A stretch of DNA of 64,000 nucleotides from Paenibacillus rhizovicinus. Lineage in GTDB: Bacteria; Bacillota; Bacilli; Paenibacillales; Paenibacillaceae. The position numbers and the translations under genes were made by a program. The notes beneath the pieces were generated by a model. The model had not been told where the DNA came from, ran no database searches, and saw only the letters and a list, made by a program, of their open reading frames with translations. Positions 17,976-25,673 of the stretch are shown here, one piece after another (position 1 is the stretch's first letter; the number at the start of each line of letters is the position of its first letter). The DNA lies in contig NZ_CP048286.1 of the NCBI RefSeq assembly GCF_010365285.1, positions 2,990,501-3,054,500 of the forward strand, written 5' to 3'.

Positions 17976-18246
17976 TCCTCTACGCTCCATTACTGTTCAT
18001 AATGAAGTACTATTCCCCAAACATTCTCGAGACTTTCCATTCCCGCATTAAAAAGACGCAAGCCCTCCGGTCGCGTACTTCTGTACCCAGGAACGCTTCC
18101 TTCATCCATTCCTAATATCACAATATAGCGAGGACTTCTTGCACGAATTATGCATTCCTTTACGATCCGTAACTACTGCAATCAGCCTAGTACTCGATCG
18201 TGTAATTATTTGATGACAAGTCTGCACGGGGCCTACAACGCTTCAT

Positions 18247-18440
18247 TTAACCTTTATTCTTGTATATTTCAGTCATGCGCAGTATGTACTCAATGTCTAT
18301 TTGAAAATCCTCTCGGCTTGCCTGTTTTCAGCCACCTTGTCCAGCCCATTAGTAAATTCAGGGTATATCTTTTCAATCGCTGAAAATCGTATGTCAGGTT
18401 CGTATCTCTTTATTAGATCCTTGAAAGTCCTTCTTCTACT
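18247..18440 (-). pseudogene. Frameshifted 3' remnant of an unidentified gene
   Basis: On the minus strand one frame gives a protein-like run (TFKDLIKRYEPDIRFSAIEK and on to NGLDKVAENRQAE) and stops at 18297. Removing two bases at about 18310 continues it as DFQIDIEYILRMTEIYKNKG with a stop at 18247. The amino-acid mix is ordinary for a low-GC bacterial protein. No start or upstream part remains; repeat R2b lies at its 5' side. Family unknown. The rest of 17991-18698 shows only repeats R1b and R2b. Confidence 0.4.
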
Positions 18441-18453
18441 ATTAACTGTTACA

Positions 18454-18518
18454 TGGAGTAACGTGCAAAAGAGCAGTAAACAAAGGAGCGAAAACTCGCC
18501 CCTTCTGTTCCCGCATGC
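18454..18518 (-). repeat. Short dispersed repeat R2, copy b
   Basis: Second copy of R2 (see 16417-16480). Its hairpin read on the minus strand is AAGGGGCGA, GTTT, TCGCTCCTT, then TGTTT, a weaker terminator than copy a. Confidence 0.7.
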
Positions 18519-18570
18519 GCTCTGGTTGCTGAATTTGACGATACATGTCTTCATCTATTCGGACAACGAT

Positions 18571-18637
18571 TTATCTATTGGAGAGATCCTGCGAATAAGC
18601 GAGCATTCGTGAGAAAACTACATTTTACCGAGGGAGT
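18571..18637 (-). repeat. Short dispersed repeat R1, copy b
   Basis: Second copy of R1 (see 14123-14190), here about 60 bp downstream of the FAD oxidoreductase stop and followed within 55 bp by R2b. The two repeats may be parts of one longer element. Confidence 0.7.
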
Positions 18638-18698
18638 TCAATCTTCGGGGTAGACTCCAAGCCAGATTACGAAAACCTCCTGTGCTCTTTGCTTTCCC

Positions 18699-20990
18699 CT
18701 ATTGCCCGTAAACCCGAACCTCAATCACCTGAGCGAACGGCGAGCCGTTCGTCGACTCAACGACAATCCGGAGCGCCGAAGCGGCTACGGCAGCCGGAAG
18801 CGCGATGACTCTTTTGCGCTTGCGGTTGTCTTGAATCCGTTCCAGCACCGTCCAGCCTTCATCCGTCAACGCTTCGATCCGGCAATCCTTCACGAGATCC
18901 GGCATCACGGGAAATGGCGTCGTATGGTGATGCAGGTTAATCAAATCCTCGTTCACGTCGTCATTGAACGTCAGATGGATTTCCCGCATGCCGACGGGAG
19001 ACGGCCATTGCAGCCGCAGCCATTCTTCCCGCCCCTCCTCCATCACATCCGACATCCACAGATGCGGGCCGCCGAACGGACGAACGTAACCGTCCACCGC
19101 TTTGTCCGCCGCATAAGCCTTCGTTCCCGGGGACAACTTCACGCAGACCGCCTTGCGATTGAACGGCCCCGTGCGCCACAACGTCACGCGCTGGCTGTTC
19201 TCCGGAAGCTCGTCGATCGGCAGGTCGCCATGATATTCGAAGCCCAGCATGCCGAATATCGTCCCCTCCGCCGCATGCAGCCGCAACCGCGCGTTCTCGC
19301 GCACGACAAGGAAAACGTTGCACGGCGCCGACTGAAGCCGCGCCCCGCTCCCGTCAACCGCGGCCCACTGCTTAGCGCCTTGCTCTACACGGCAGCTATG
19401 CCGCGAAAGCAACCGATGCGGAATGTAATTCTCCTCACGGCCCGTTTCCCATACTTCCACGACAAGCTCGGTCGCTTCCTCCGCGTCGACGAGCAGCTCC
19501 ACGCCATCCAGCCGTGGATCGACCGGCACTAGGATGCCCACCGGCTTCTCCAGCGCATGCGCATGGGATACCAGTTCTCCCCCTGTTCCGTGCAACGGCC
19601 ATTGCGCCAACGACAACGTGCTCGACGCTTCCACGGCAGCCGTCGCCCTCGCCAAATCCAGCGGGTCTGCATTGCGCAGCCCGATAACCGCAGCATCCTG
19701 CCGGAGCAGCGTCTGCTGCAGATCGCCCATATGCTCGGCCTGAAGCGTTCTCGGCGTTACGCCTTTCTTCACACACAGCGCCGCTCCCGTTCCGGCCGCT
19801 TCGCCGATGACGGCACAAGTCGCCATAACGCGCGTCGTGCCGAATGCCACGTGCGAAGCACTAATATTCCGTCCGGCAAAAAGCAGATTGCGCACATTCG
19901 CCGAATAAAGCGAGCGGAACGGAATCGCGTAATTGCCGTCGGCATAGAAGTGCTTCGAACCGCTCTCGACGGCATACATGCCCTGCGGCGGATGGAGATC
20001 GATCGACCAGCCGCCAAAAGCGACCTTGTCGTCGAATGCGCGCTGTTCGACGACGTCGTTCTGATTCAGCATATAATCGCCGACGAAGCGGCGGTATTCC
20101 CTTTTGCCTGGCAGCGAGCCGACCCACTCCAAGGTCATGTTGTCCGCCTCGAACTGACCGGAATTCTTGATAAAATCCCAGATGCCGTAGATCACCGACC
20201 ACAGCTCGTCGCGGATGCGCTCGTTCTCATGCACCGTGTCCAGCTCGCCGCCCCACTCGATCCACCAATAATGGCAGCCCGAGTCTCCGCTGCGGATGAC
20301 CCGGCGAACAGGAATGCTCGTTTGCGTAATATCTTTGGCAAAAGATGGCGGAACGTACTTGATCGGCCGGCCCATATCCTTCGAATAGAACAAAATCGTG
20401 CTCCCCAGCGTAATATCGTCCGCGATCTCCGGTGCCCAATCTTCATTGAACTCGGCTTTCGCTTCACGGCCGATCCGGTATTTCGCGCCAGCCAGGAAAC
20501 CGACCAGCCCGTCGCCGGTGCAGTCCAGCACCACGTCGCCCTCGAACCGGATCCGCCGCTCCGAGCCCATCATCCAACCCGTGACGGCCGTAATGATACG
20601 GTCTTCCGCCGGACCTTCTGCCTCCACCTCGTGCACGTCCGTATTCAGGAACAGCTGGATATTCGGCTCCGCCCGCACGGTCTCCAGGACAACGAGATCC
20701 CAATAATACGGGTTGCCCTCCATATTGCGGTACTGGTTCTCCACGAAGAGCTCGCCCATGATGCCCGTCTCCCGCGCATAGCGGTTGACGCCGTGGCCCG
20801 TCGCGCCGCACACCCACACCCGCACCTCGCTGCTGGAATTGCCGCCAAGCACGGGCCGATTCTGCACGAGCGACACCGTCTGTCCGAGTCTGGCCGCAGC
20901 CACCGCCGCGCATACGCCGGACAAGCCGCCGCCGACCACGACGATATCCGTTTTCACTGTTTGCTCCAACATTGCCGATTCATCCCCCAT
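18699..20990 (-). CDS. FAD-dependent oxidoreductase (FAD_oxidored/PF12831-like)
   Basis: Up to 763 residues. A Rossmann FAD site opens the protein (DIVVVGGGLSGVCAAVAAARLG), with NRPVLGGNSSSE and VVLDCTGDGLVGFLAGA, and a C-terminal FAD half with LLFAGRNISASHVAFGTTRV. These mark the large FAD_oxidored family, often found with sugar or aromatic catabolic genes. The last 250 residues form beta-rich domains (ending in RIVVESTNGSPFAQVIEVRVYG) like a carbohydrate-binding or discoidin-type module, so a glycan-related substrate is possible but unproven. ATG at 20990 or 20972 could be the start; neither has a strong site. Divergent from an AraC regulator. Confidence 0.88.
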   Translation of the reverse strand: MGDESAMLEQTVKTDIVVVGGGLSGVCAAVAAARLGQTVSLVQNRPVLGGNSSSEVRVWVCGATGHGVNRYARETGIMGELFVENQYRNMEGNPYYWDLVVLETVRAEPNIQLFLNTDVHEVEAEGPAEDRIITAVTGWMMGSERRIRFEGDVVLDCTGDGLVGFLAGAKYRIGREAKAEFNEDWAPEIADDITLGSTILFYSKDMGRPIKYVPPSFAKDITQTSIPVRRVIRSGDSGCHYWWIEWGGELDTVHENERIRDELWSVIYGIWDFIKNSGQFEADNMTLEWVGSLPGKREYRRFVGDYMLNQNDVVEQRAFDDKVAFGGWSIDLHPPQGMYAVESGSKHFYADGNYAIPFRSLYSANVRNLLFAGRNISASHVAFGTTRVMATCAVIGEAAGTGAALCVKKGVTPRTLQAEHMGDLQQTLLRQDAAVIGLRNADPLDLARATAAVEASSTLSLAQWPLHGTGGELVSHAHALEKPVGILVPVDPRLDGVELLVDAEEATELVVEVWETGREENYIPHRLLSRHSCRVEQGAKQWAAVDGSGARLQSAPCNVFLVVRENARLRLHAAEGTIFGMLGFEYHGDLPIDELPENSQRVTLWRTGPFNRKAVCVKLSPGTKAYAADKAVDGYVRPFGGPHLWMSDVMEEGREEWLRLQWPSPVGMREIHLTFNDDVNEDLINLHHHTTPFPVMPDLVKDCRIEALTDEGWTVLERIQDNRKRKRVIALPAAVAASALRIVVESTNGSPFAQVIEVRVYGQ

Positions 20991-21093
20991 CGTTAGGTAT
21001 ACACCATTATTTTCATGCTACAATGAAGTAAAGTCCTTTTGGAATGGCCGGTCTTTCGCGCGGCATATCTTTATTTTCAGATGAGGTGACCCT

Positions 21094-21879
21094 ATGCAGG
21101 AGCTTGCGTTCCCGCCGTTTCCCGAAGAAACGGAATGGGTGTATTGGCATCACAAAGAAGCCTTCCAGCTCGCCGAAGACACGTATGCCAGATGGGTCTT
21201 ATTCGCGGTGGAAAGCGGCGGATTCCGCTACCGTATCCTCGATGAAGAAGGGACGGCGGCCGCAGGCGACGTCGTCGTCTGCCCGCCGGGCGTGCGCTTC
21301 GAACGCGAAGTCGTCCAGCCGCTTTCTTTCGCTTTCATCAGCTTCACGCTGCGCGCGGACGATCTCTCCTCCTTGCCGCAGGGGCGCGTGAACACGGGAG
21401 ATACCGCGAGACTGCTTCACAATCTGGCGCAGCTCAAGCCGTCGCATCCTCACGATTCCTCGGCGTGGCATCCTTACGGGGCGCATTACGCAGCGGATAT
21501 TTGGCTGCAATGCTTGCAGACGTTCGGCCGGCGCCGTCAGGCCCCCGCAGAACCTGCCGATGCCGCGATGGAAGCGGCCGCTTCCTGGCTCCGTTCGCAT
21601 GTGGAAGCGAAGGCCGCGCTGAGCGAAGCCGCCGCGCTCTGCGGTTTGACGCCGGTCCAATTCACCCGCCGTTTCCAACGGGCATTCGGAATGCCGCCGC
21701 AGCAGTTCATGCTCTCGCTCCGCATGGCCGAAGCGCGCAAATTGCTCGTTTCCACTGATTGGACGCTCGACCGGATCGCCCTCTCCTGCGGATACGAGAA
21801 CGGCTTCTCGCTCAGCCGCAGCTTCGTCCGGCTGACGGGTATCCGCCCGTCGAGTTATCGCGGGCTTCATCGGCTGTAA
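21094..21879 (+). CDS. AraC-family regulator
   Basis: 261 residues: a cupin-like sensor half (WVLFAVESGGFRYRI ... VVCPPGVRFERE) and a C-terminal AraC domain (LSEAAALCGLTPVQFTRRFQ ... LDRIALSCGYENGFSLSRSF). GAGGTGA stands before the ATG. It is divergent from the FAD oxidoreductase across about 100 bp and is the likely regulator of that gene. Followed by two tandem repeat arrays. Confidence 0.92.
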   Translation: MQELAFPPFPEETEWVYWHHKEAFQLAEDTYARWVLFAVESGGFRYRILDEEGTAAAGDVVVCPPGVRFEREVVQPLSFAFISFTLRADDLSSLPQGRVNTGDTARLLHNLAQLKPSHPHDSSAWHPYGAHYAADIWLQCLQTFGRRRQAPAEPADAAMEAAASWLRSHVEAKAALSEAAALCGLTPVQFTRRFQRAFGMPPQQFMLSLRMAEARKLLVSTDWTLDRIALSCGYENGFSLSRSFVRLTGIRPSSYRGLHRL

Positions 21880-21978
21880 GCTCCGCAGCTTGCGCAGTTG
21901 CTCAGCGCCGCGCAGGCGTCCCGCTTTCCGCGCCGCGCGTGTCGATATGCGTTCGCGTGTCAAGGCGGCGTCGGGGCA

Positions 21979-22077
21979 GTGTCGGAGCAGTGTCGGAGCA
22001 GTGTCGGAGCAGTGTCGGAGCAGTGTCGGAGCAGTGTCGGAGCAGTGTCGGAGCAGTGTCGGAGCAGTGTCGGGGTA
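21979..22077. repeat. 11-bp tandem repeat array
   Basis: Eight exact head-to-tail copies of GTGTCGGAGCA (21979-22066) and one variant with GGGGTA at the end. Degenerate relatives continue to about 22110. The unit is close to one DNA turn and is not a multiple of three, so it is unlikely to be coding. Confidence 0.95.
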
Positions 22078-22180
22078 GAGTGTCAGGGCAGTGCCAAGGC
22101 AGCGTCGAGGGGCTCCAGAGCGGCTCAACATTGCTCCGGCAAACGATGATTCAGCGGACTTCCTCCACCACCCGTAGAAT

Positions 22181-22721
22181 ATACTGCACCAGGTGCAGCT
22201 CCTTGCTCGGATTCACCGCTTTCCCTCCAATGTACTGCACTGGATGCAGCTCTTTGCTCGAATTCACCGCTTTTCCTCCAATACTGCACTGGGTGCAGCT
22301 CCTTGCTCGAATTCACCGCTTTTCCTCCAATACTGCACTGGGTGCAGCTCCTTGCTCGAATTCACCGCTTTTCCTCCAATGTACTGCACTGGGTGCAGCT
22401 CTTTGCTCGAATTCACCGCTTTTCCTCCAATGTACTGCACTGGGTGCAGCTCTTTGCTCGGATTCACCGCTTTTCCTCCAATGTACTGCACTGGGTGACA
22501 CTGGGTGCAGCTCCTTGCTCGGATTCCCCGCTTTTCCTCCAATGTACTGCACTGGGTGCAGCTCTTTGCTCGAATTCACCGCTTTTCCTCCAATGTACTG
22601 CACCGGGTGCAGCTCCTTGCTCGAATTCACCCCTTCCCACCAATGTACTGCACCGGGTGCAGCTCCTTGCTCGGATTCCCCGCTTTTCCTCCAATGTACT
22701 GCACCGGATGCAGCTCTTTTC
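22181..22721. repeat. 51-bp tandem repeat array with internal palindrome
   Basis: Ten nearly complete units plus a partial one. Each contains CTGCAC, a 3-base loop, GTGCAG, then CTCCTTGCTCG or CTCTTTGCTCG, AATTCACCGC and TTTTCCTCCAAT. Most units are 51 bp; two lack the two bases GT, one has a 10-bp internal duplication, and the last units carry clustered changes. Because 51 is divisible by three, open frames run through it on both strands; they are artefacts. There are no unique spacers. Confidence 0.95.
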
Positions 22722-22812
22722 TCCTATCCATACGTCTCCCTCAACCCCACCTGCCAATCGCAACCACGCCCGATCCCGGACAACCACCCATAAATTTAAG
22801 GGTTAAATCCGA

Positions 22813-22841
22813 TTGCATATTTACTGCGTACATAATATACT
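22813..22841 (+). promoter_or_regulatory. SigA-like promoter of the ABC exporter operon
   Basis: TTGCAT at 22813-22818 and TATACT at 22836-22841, 17 bases apart, about 57 bp before the ATP-binding protein start. The -10 box overlaps the first TetR-operator-like repeat. Confidence 0.5.
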
Positions 22842-22872
22842 GTTATTAATATATACTGTTTATTAAGTACAC
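22835..22872. promoter_or_regulatory. Tandem operator-like repeats for the TetR regulator
   Basis: Two overlapping copies: ATATACTGTTATTAAT from about 22835 and ATATACTGTTTATTAAG through 22872. The second matches 18 of 22 bases of the site at 25590-25611 upstream of the TetR gene. Location over and just downstream of the -10 box suits repression. Confidence 0.55.
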
Positions 22873-22897
22873 TATTATTCAAAAGGAGCGACGCTGC

Positions 22898-23836
22898 ATG
22901 AACAGAACCGCCATCGCAACAAAAGGCTTACGCAAATCGTTCGGCCAGCAAACGGTGCTGGACGGCATCGATTTGACCGTTCAATCCGGTACGATCTTCG
23001 CCTTGCTCGGACCGAACGGCGCCGGCAAGACGACGCTGATCAACATCCTCTCCACGCTTACGAAGCCGGACGGAGGAACGGCCTCCGTCAACGGACATGA
23101 TGTCGTCCGCGAACGTGAAGACGTCAAACGCTCCATCAGCCTCACGGGACAGTTCGCCGCCGTCGACGACATGCTGACCGCAAGAGAAAACCTCCGCATG
23201 ATGTGCAGGCTATCCGGTTTCACGCCAGCAGACGCACGCTCCCGGACCGCCGAGCTGTTGAAACTGTTCGATCTGGAAGCGAGCGCCGGCAAGCTCGTCA
23301 AAACCTACTCCGGCGGGATGCGCCGCAGACTCGATCTGGCCGTCAGCCTTGTCGCTTCCCGGCCGGTACTGTTCCTGGATGAACCGACGACGGGGCTCGA
23401 TACCGTCAGCCGGCGCGCCTTATGGGACATGATTTTGGAGCTGCGGGACCGGGGAATGACGATCTTCTTGACGACGCAATATTTGGAAGAAGCCGATCTG
23501 CTCGCGGACCGCATTGCCGTCATTGCCGGCGGGCGCATCGTCGCTTCCGGCACGGCGCAGGAGCTGAAGTCCCGCTTCGGAGGCGAGCTGATCGAGCTGC
23601 ATGGCGCAGATGAGGAAATCCTCGCGGTCTATGCCACCGACGGCAGCCTGCAGCATATTCGGAATACGCTGAACGAGCTCGCCGAACAGGTATCGCCGGA
23701 TACGCGGATCAGCCTGCGCAAACCTAGCATGGATGATGTATTCGTGGCGTTGACGACGACATCGACGACATCGTCATCAACGACATCAACGACATCAACA
23801 TCTTCAACCGCCAAAGTAGAGGAGGCCGTCCAATGA
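22898..23836 (+). CDS. ABC transporter ATP-binding protein, DrrA-like
   Basis: 312 residues: Walker A in GPNGAGKTT (about 39-47), Q-loop in LTGQFAAVDDMLTARENL, signature YSGGMRRRLDLA, Walker B in VLFLDEPTTGLD. The extended DrrA-type C-terminal region (ELIELHGADEEILAVYATD ... SLRKPSMDDVFVALT) marks the daunorubicin-resistance subfamily, which exports drugs or lipids. A low-complexity Thr/Ser tail encoded by ACG/ACA/TCA triplets follows. AAAGGAG precedes the ATG. The stop overlaps the permease start by four bases. Confidence 0.94.
   Translation: MNRTAIATKGLRKSFGQQTVLDGIDLTVQSGTIFALLGPNGAGKTTLINILSTLTKPDGGTASVNGHDVVREREDVKRSISLTGQFAAVDDMLTARENLRMMCRLSGFTPADARSRTAELLKLFDLEASAGKLVKTYSGGMRRRLDLAVSLVASRPVLFLDEPTTGLDTVSRRALWDMILELRDRGMTIFLTTQYLEEADLLADRIAVIAGGRIVASGTAQELKSRFGGELIELHGADEEILAVYATDGSLQHIRNTLNELAEQVSPDTRISLRKPSMDDVFVALTTTSTTSSSTTSTTSTSSTAKVEEAVQ
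23747..23808 (+). repeat. Triplet-repeat tract in the ATP-binding protein tail
   Basis: Runs of ACG, ACA, TCA and TCG triplets encode a Thr/Ser-rich tail of about 20 residues just before the permease start. The same triplet types make the tract at 2571-2600. Confidence 0.85.
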
Positions 23837-24624
23837 TTCACACCACATCCGCGCCTGACAAAGGCGTTTCCTTCGGGGCCACCAATGCCGTCTTCATCGG
23901 CCGAAGCATCCGCCTCAGCCTGCGCAACACGGAAGCGCTTGTCATGGCCATTATGCTGCCGATTATGCTAATGCTCCTGTTTACTTATGTGTTCGGCGGC
24001 GCGATCGCGCCCGGAGGGGAATACGTGAATTACGTCGTGCCCGGCATCATTTTGCTGTGCGCCGGATTCGGATCGTCCAGCACCGCCTTCGACGTCGCGC
24101 AGGACATGACGAACGGCATCATCGACCGGTTCCGCACGATGCCGATCCGCAGTCTCAGCGTCATCATCGGGCATATCGCCGCCAGCCTTGCCCGCAACCT
24201 GATGGCTACCGGCGTCGTCATCGGCGTCGCGTTCCTTGTCGGGTTCCGCTCCTCCGCCGGCTTGCTCGACTGGCTTGCCGCCATCGGCATTATCGCGTTA
24301 TTCATACTCGCCTTGACTTGGCTCTTCGCAACGATCGGACTGATTGCCGGTTCCCCGTCAGCCGCTTCCGGTTACGGCTTCATCCTGCTCTTCCTTCCGT
24401 ATCTCTCCAGCGCGTTCGTCCCGACGACGACGATGCCGCATTGGCTGCAAGGCGTGGCGAATAATCAGCCGATCACGCCGGTCATCGAGACCATCCGCGG
24501 CCTGCTGACCGGTACGCCGATCGGCAACAGCGCTTGGCTTGCGGTTGCTTGGTGCATCGGCATCCTCCTGCTTGCCATCATTTGGAGCGTCATAGCGTTC
24601 AACCGGAAAGCCGGACGCAGATAG
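23833..24624 (+). CDS. ABC-2 type permease, DrrB-like
   Basis: 263 residues with six predicted membrane helices, including AIMLPIMLMLLFTYVFGGAI, YVVPGIILLCAGFGSS and a helix near FIILLFLPYLSSAFVP, plus the ABC-2 hallmark DRFRTMPIRSLSVI. It is the channel subunit of the exporter with the preceding ATPase. The start overlaps the ATPase stop as ATGA, which couples translation. Ends before a shared terminator. Confidence 0.93.
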   Translation: MIHTTSAPDKGVSFGATNAVFIGRSIRLSLRNTEALVMAIMLPIMLMLLFTYVFGGAIAPGGEYVNYVVPGIILLCAGFGSSSTAFDVAQDMTNGIIDRFRTMPIRSLSVIIGHIAASLARNLMATGVVIGVAFLVGFRSSAGLLDWLAAIGIIALFILALTWLFATIGLIAGSPSAASGYGFILLFLPYLSSAFVPTTTMPHWLQGVANNQPITPVIETIRGLLTGTPIGNSAWLAVAWCIGILLLAIIWSVIAFNRKAGRR

Positions 24625-24684
24625 CAAGGTATCGCACCTGCCTTTGCCCTCACACTCACAGCAGCCACCACTTCCGCGCACGCC

Positions 24685-24732
24685 AAAAAGCACATCGGCT
24701 CGCCTCGTCAGAGGGAACCGATGTGCTTTTTT
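24685..24732. terminator. Bidirectional intrinsic terminator
   Basis: AAAAAGCACATCGG pairs with CCGATGTGCTTTTTT around a 20-base loop, between the permease gene and the convergent TetR gene. Confidence 0.9.
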
Positions 24733-24738
24733 ATTCGC

Positions 24739-25551
24739 CTATGCCTCGCCGGACGGCTTCCGCCGACGTTCCAAATATTGCTCGACTCCGTCCAGGATCC
24801 GCTCCAGGCCAAAATCCAAGTCGTCGCCGACCGTACTCTCCGCCTCTCGTTCGCCGGCATAGACGCCCGACATGACGATCGGATACAGATCCGGAAAACG
24901 TTCCGGCGTAACGAGCTGCTTGAGCGCGGGACTGAACGGCAGACCCGAGAACTCCTCGGCATTCCTCCCGGCCTTCATCGCCATGACCATGTCCCGCCGA
25001 ATCTGGCCGATGGAGCGGCCGTAGCTGCTCATCAACAGCATGATGGACATTTTCTCGAATTCGTCGAGATCAAGCGGGCGCATCATGCGAAGCACCCAGT
25101 CGACCATGGCCATGATATTCGGCGTGACTGGCACGCCCGTGATCGGAATATCGCTGTACCACGGATGCCGGGTGAACACGTCCACGCACAAATCGACATA
25201 TTCCCGCATCCCGTCCCGCCAATGCTGGCCGGGCTTATCCTCCGGAAGCGGCGTGCACACGGACTCCTGCATGAGCAGGAGCAAATCGTCTTTGCTCGCG
25301 ATGTAGCGGTACAGCGACATCGTCGTGAAGCCAAGCGACTGGGCGACGCGGCTCATCGACATGGCCTGCAGGCCGTCCTGATCGGCGATCGCGACGGCGG
25401 CGTCGACGATCTGCTTGATGCTGAGCTCGCCCTTCGGACCGCGTTTTCCCTGCTTGACGATGCCCCAGCTCAAAGCCACGCCGCTCGGCAGCTGTTCGAG
25501 CACCTCATCTTTATCCGCTGAATTATCCGCTGAATCGTTACGGTCGGTCAT
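24739..25551 (-). CDS. TetR/AcrR-family repressor
   Basis: 270 residues. The helix-turn-helix lies at about 43-90 (ELSIKQIVDAAVAIADQDG ... MSRVAQSLGFTTMSLYRYI), and the C-terminal half matches the TetR_C_1/TetA-type ligand domain (DVFTRHPWYSDIPITG, MVDWVLRMMRPLDLDEFE). Such proteins repress an adjacent drug exporter until ligand binds. The gene converges on DrrAB, and its own promoter region carries the same operator-like site as the exporter promoter. GGAGGA is 8 bases before the ATG. Confidence 0.92.
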   Translation of the reverse strand: MTDRNDSADNSADKDEVLEQLPSGVALSWGIVKQGKRGPKGELSIKQIVDAAVAIADQDGLQAMSMSRVAQSLGFTTMSLYRYIASKDDLLLLMQESVCTPLPEDKPGQHWRDGMREYVDLCVDVFTRHPWYSDIPITGVPVTPNIMAMVDWVLRMMRPLDLDEFEKMSIMLLMSSYGRSIGQIRRDMVMAMKAGRNAEEFSGLPFSPALKQLVTPERFPDLYPIVMSGVYAGEREAESTVGDDLDFGLERILDGVEQYLERRRKPSGEA

Positions 25552-25589
25552 CCTTGCTGTCCTCCATCCCGGTGACTATCTCCGAAATT

Positions 25590-25611
25590 GTATACGTCAT
25601 AAACAGTGTAT
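25590..25611. promoter_or_regulatory. Operator-like site upstream of the TetR gene
   Basis: GTATAC ... GTGTAT with a 10-base spacer; read on the minus strand it matches 18 of 22 positions of the exporter-promoter site at 22851-22872. Suggests autoregulation. Confidence 0.55.
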
Positions 25612-25673
25612 CATATCCGTTTATGCCTGGACAACGAAGCCTGACTTACCGACCGCAGGCAGCCTCCGCGGAT

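Noticed and set aside
19557..20996. 479-codon open frame opposite the FAD oxidoreductase
   Set aside because: Antisense shadow with Arg/His-rich composition and no domain.
22181..22721. CRISPR-like array
   Set aside because: Units follow each other directly, without unique spacers, and there are no cas genes. It is a satellite-type tandem repeat.
21759..22806. Open frames on both strands through the 11-bp and 51-bp arrays
   Set aside because: They arise because the 51-bp unit is divisible by three and lacks stops; the peptides are pure repeats with no start signals.
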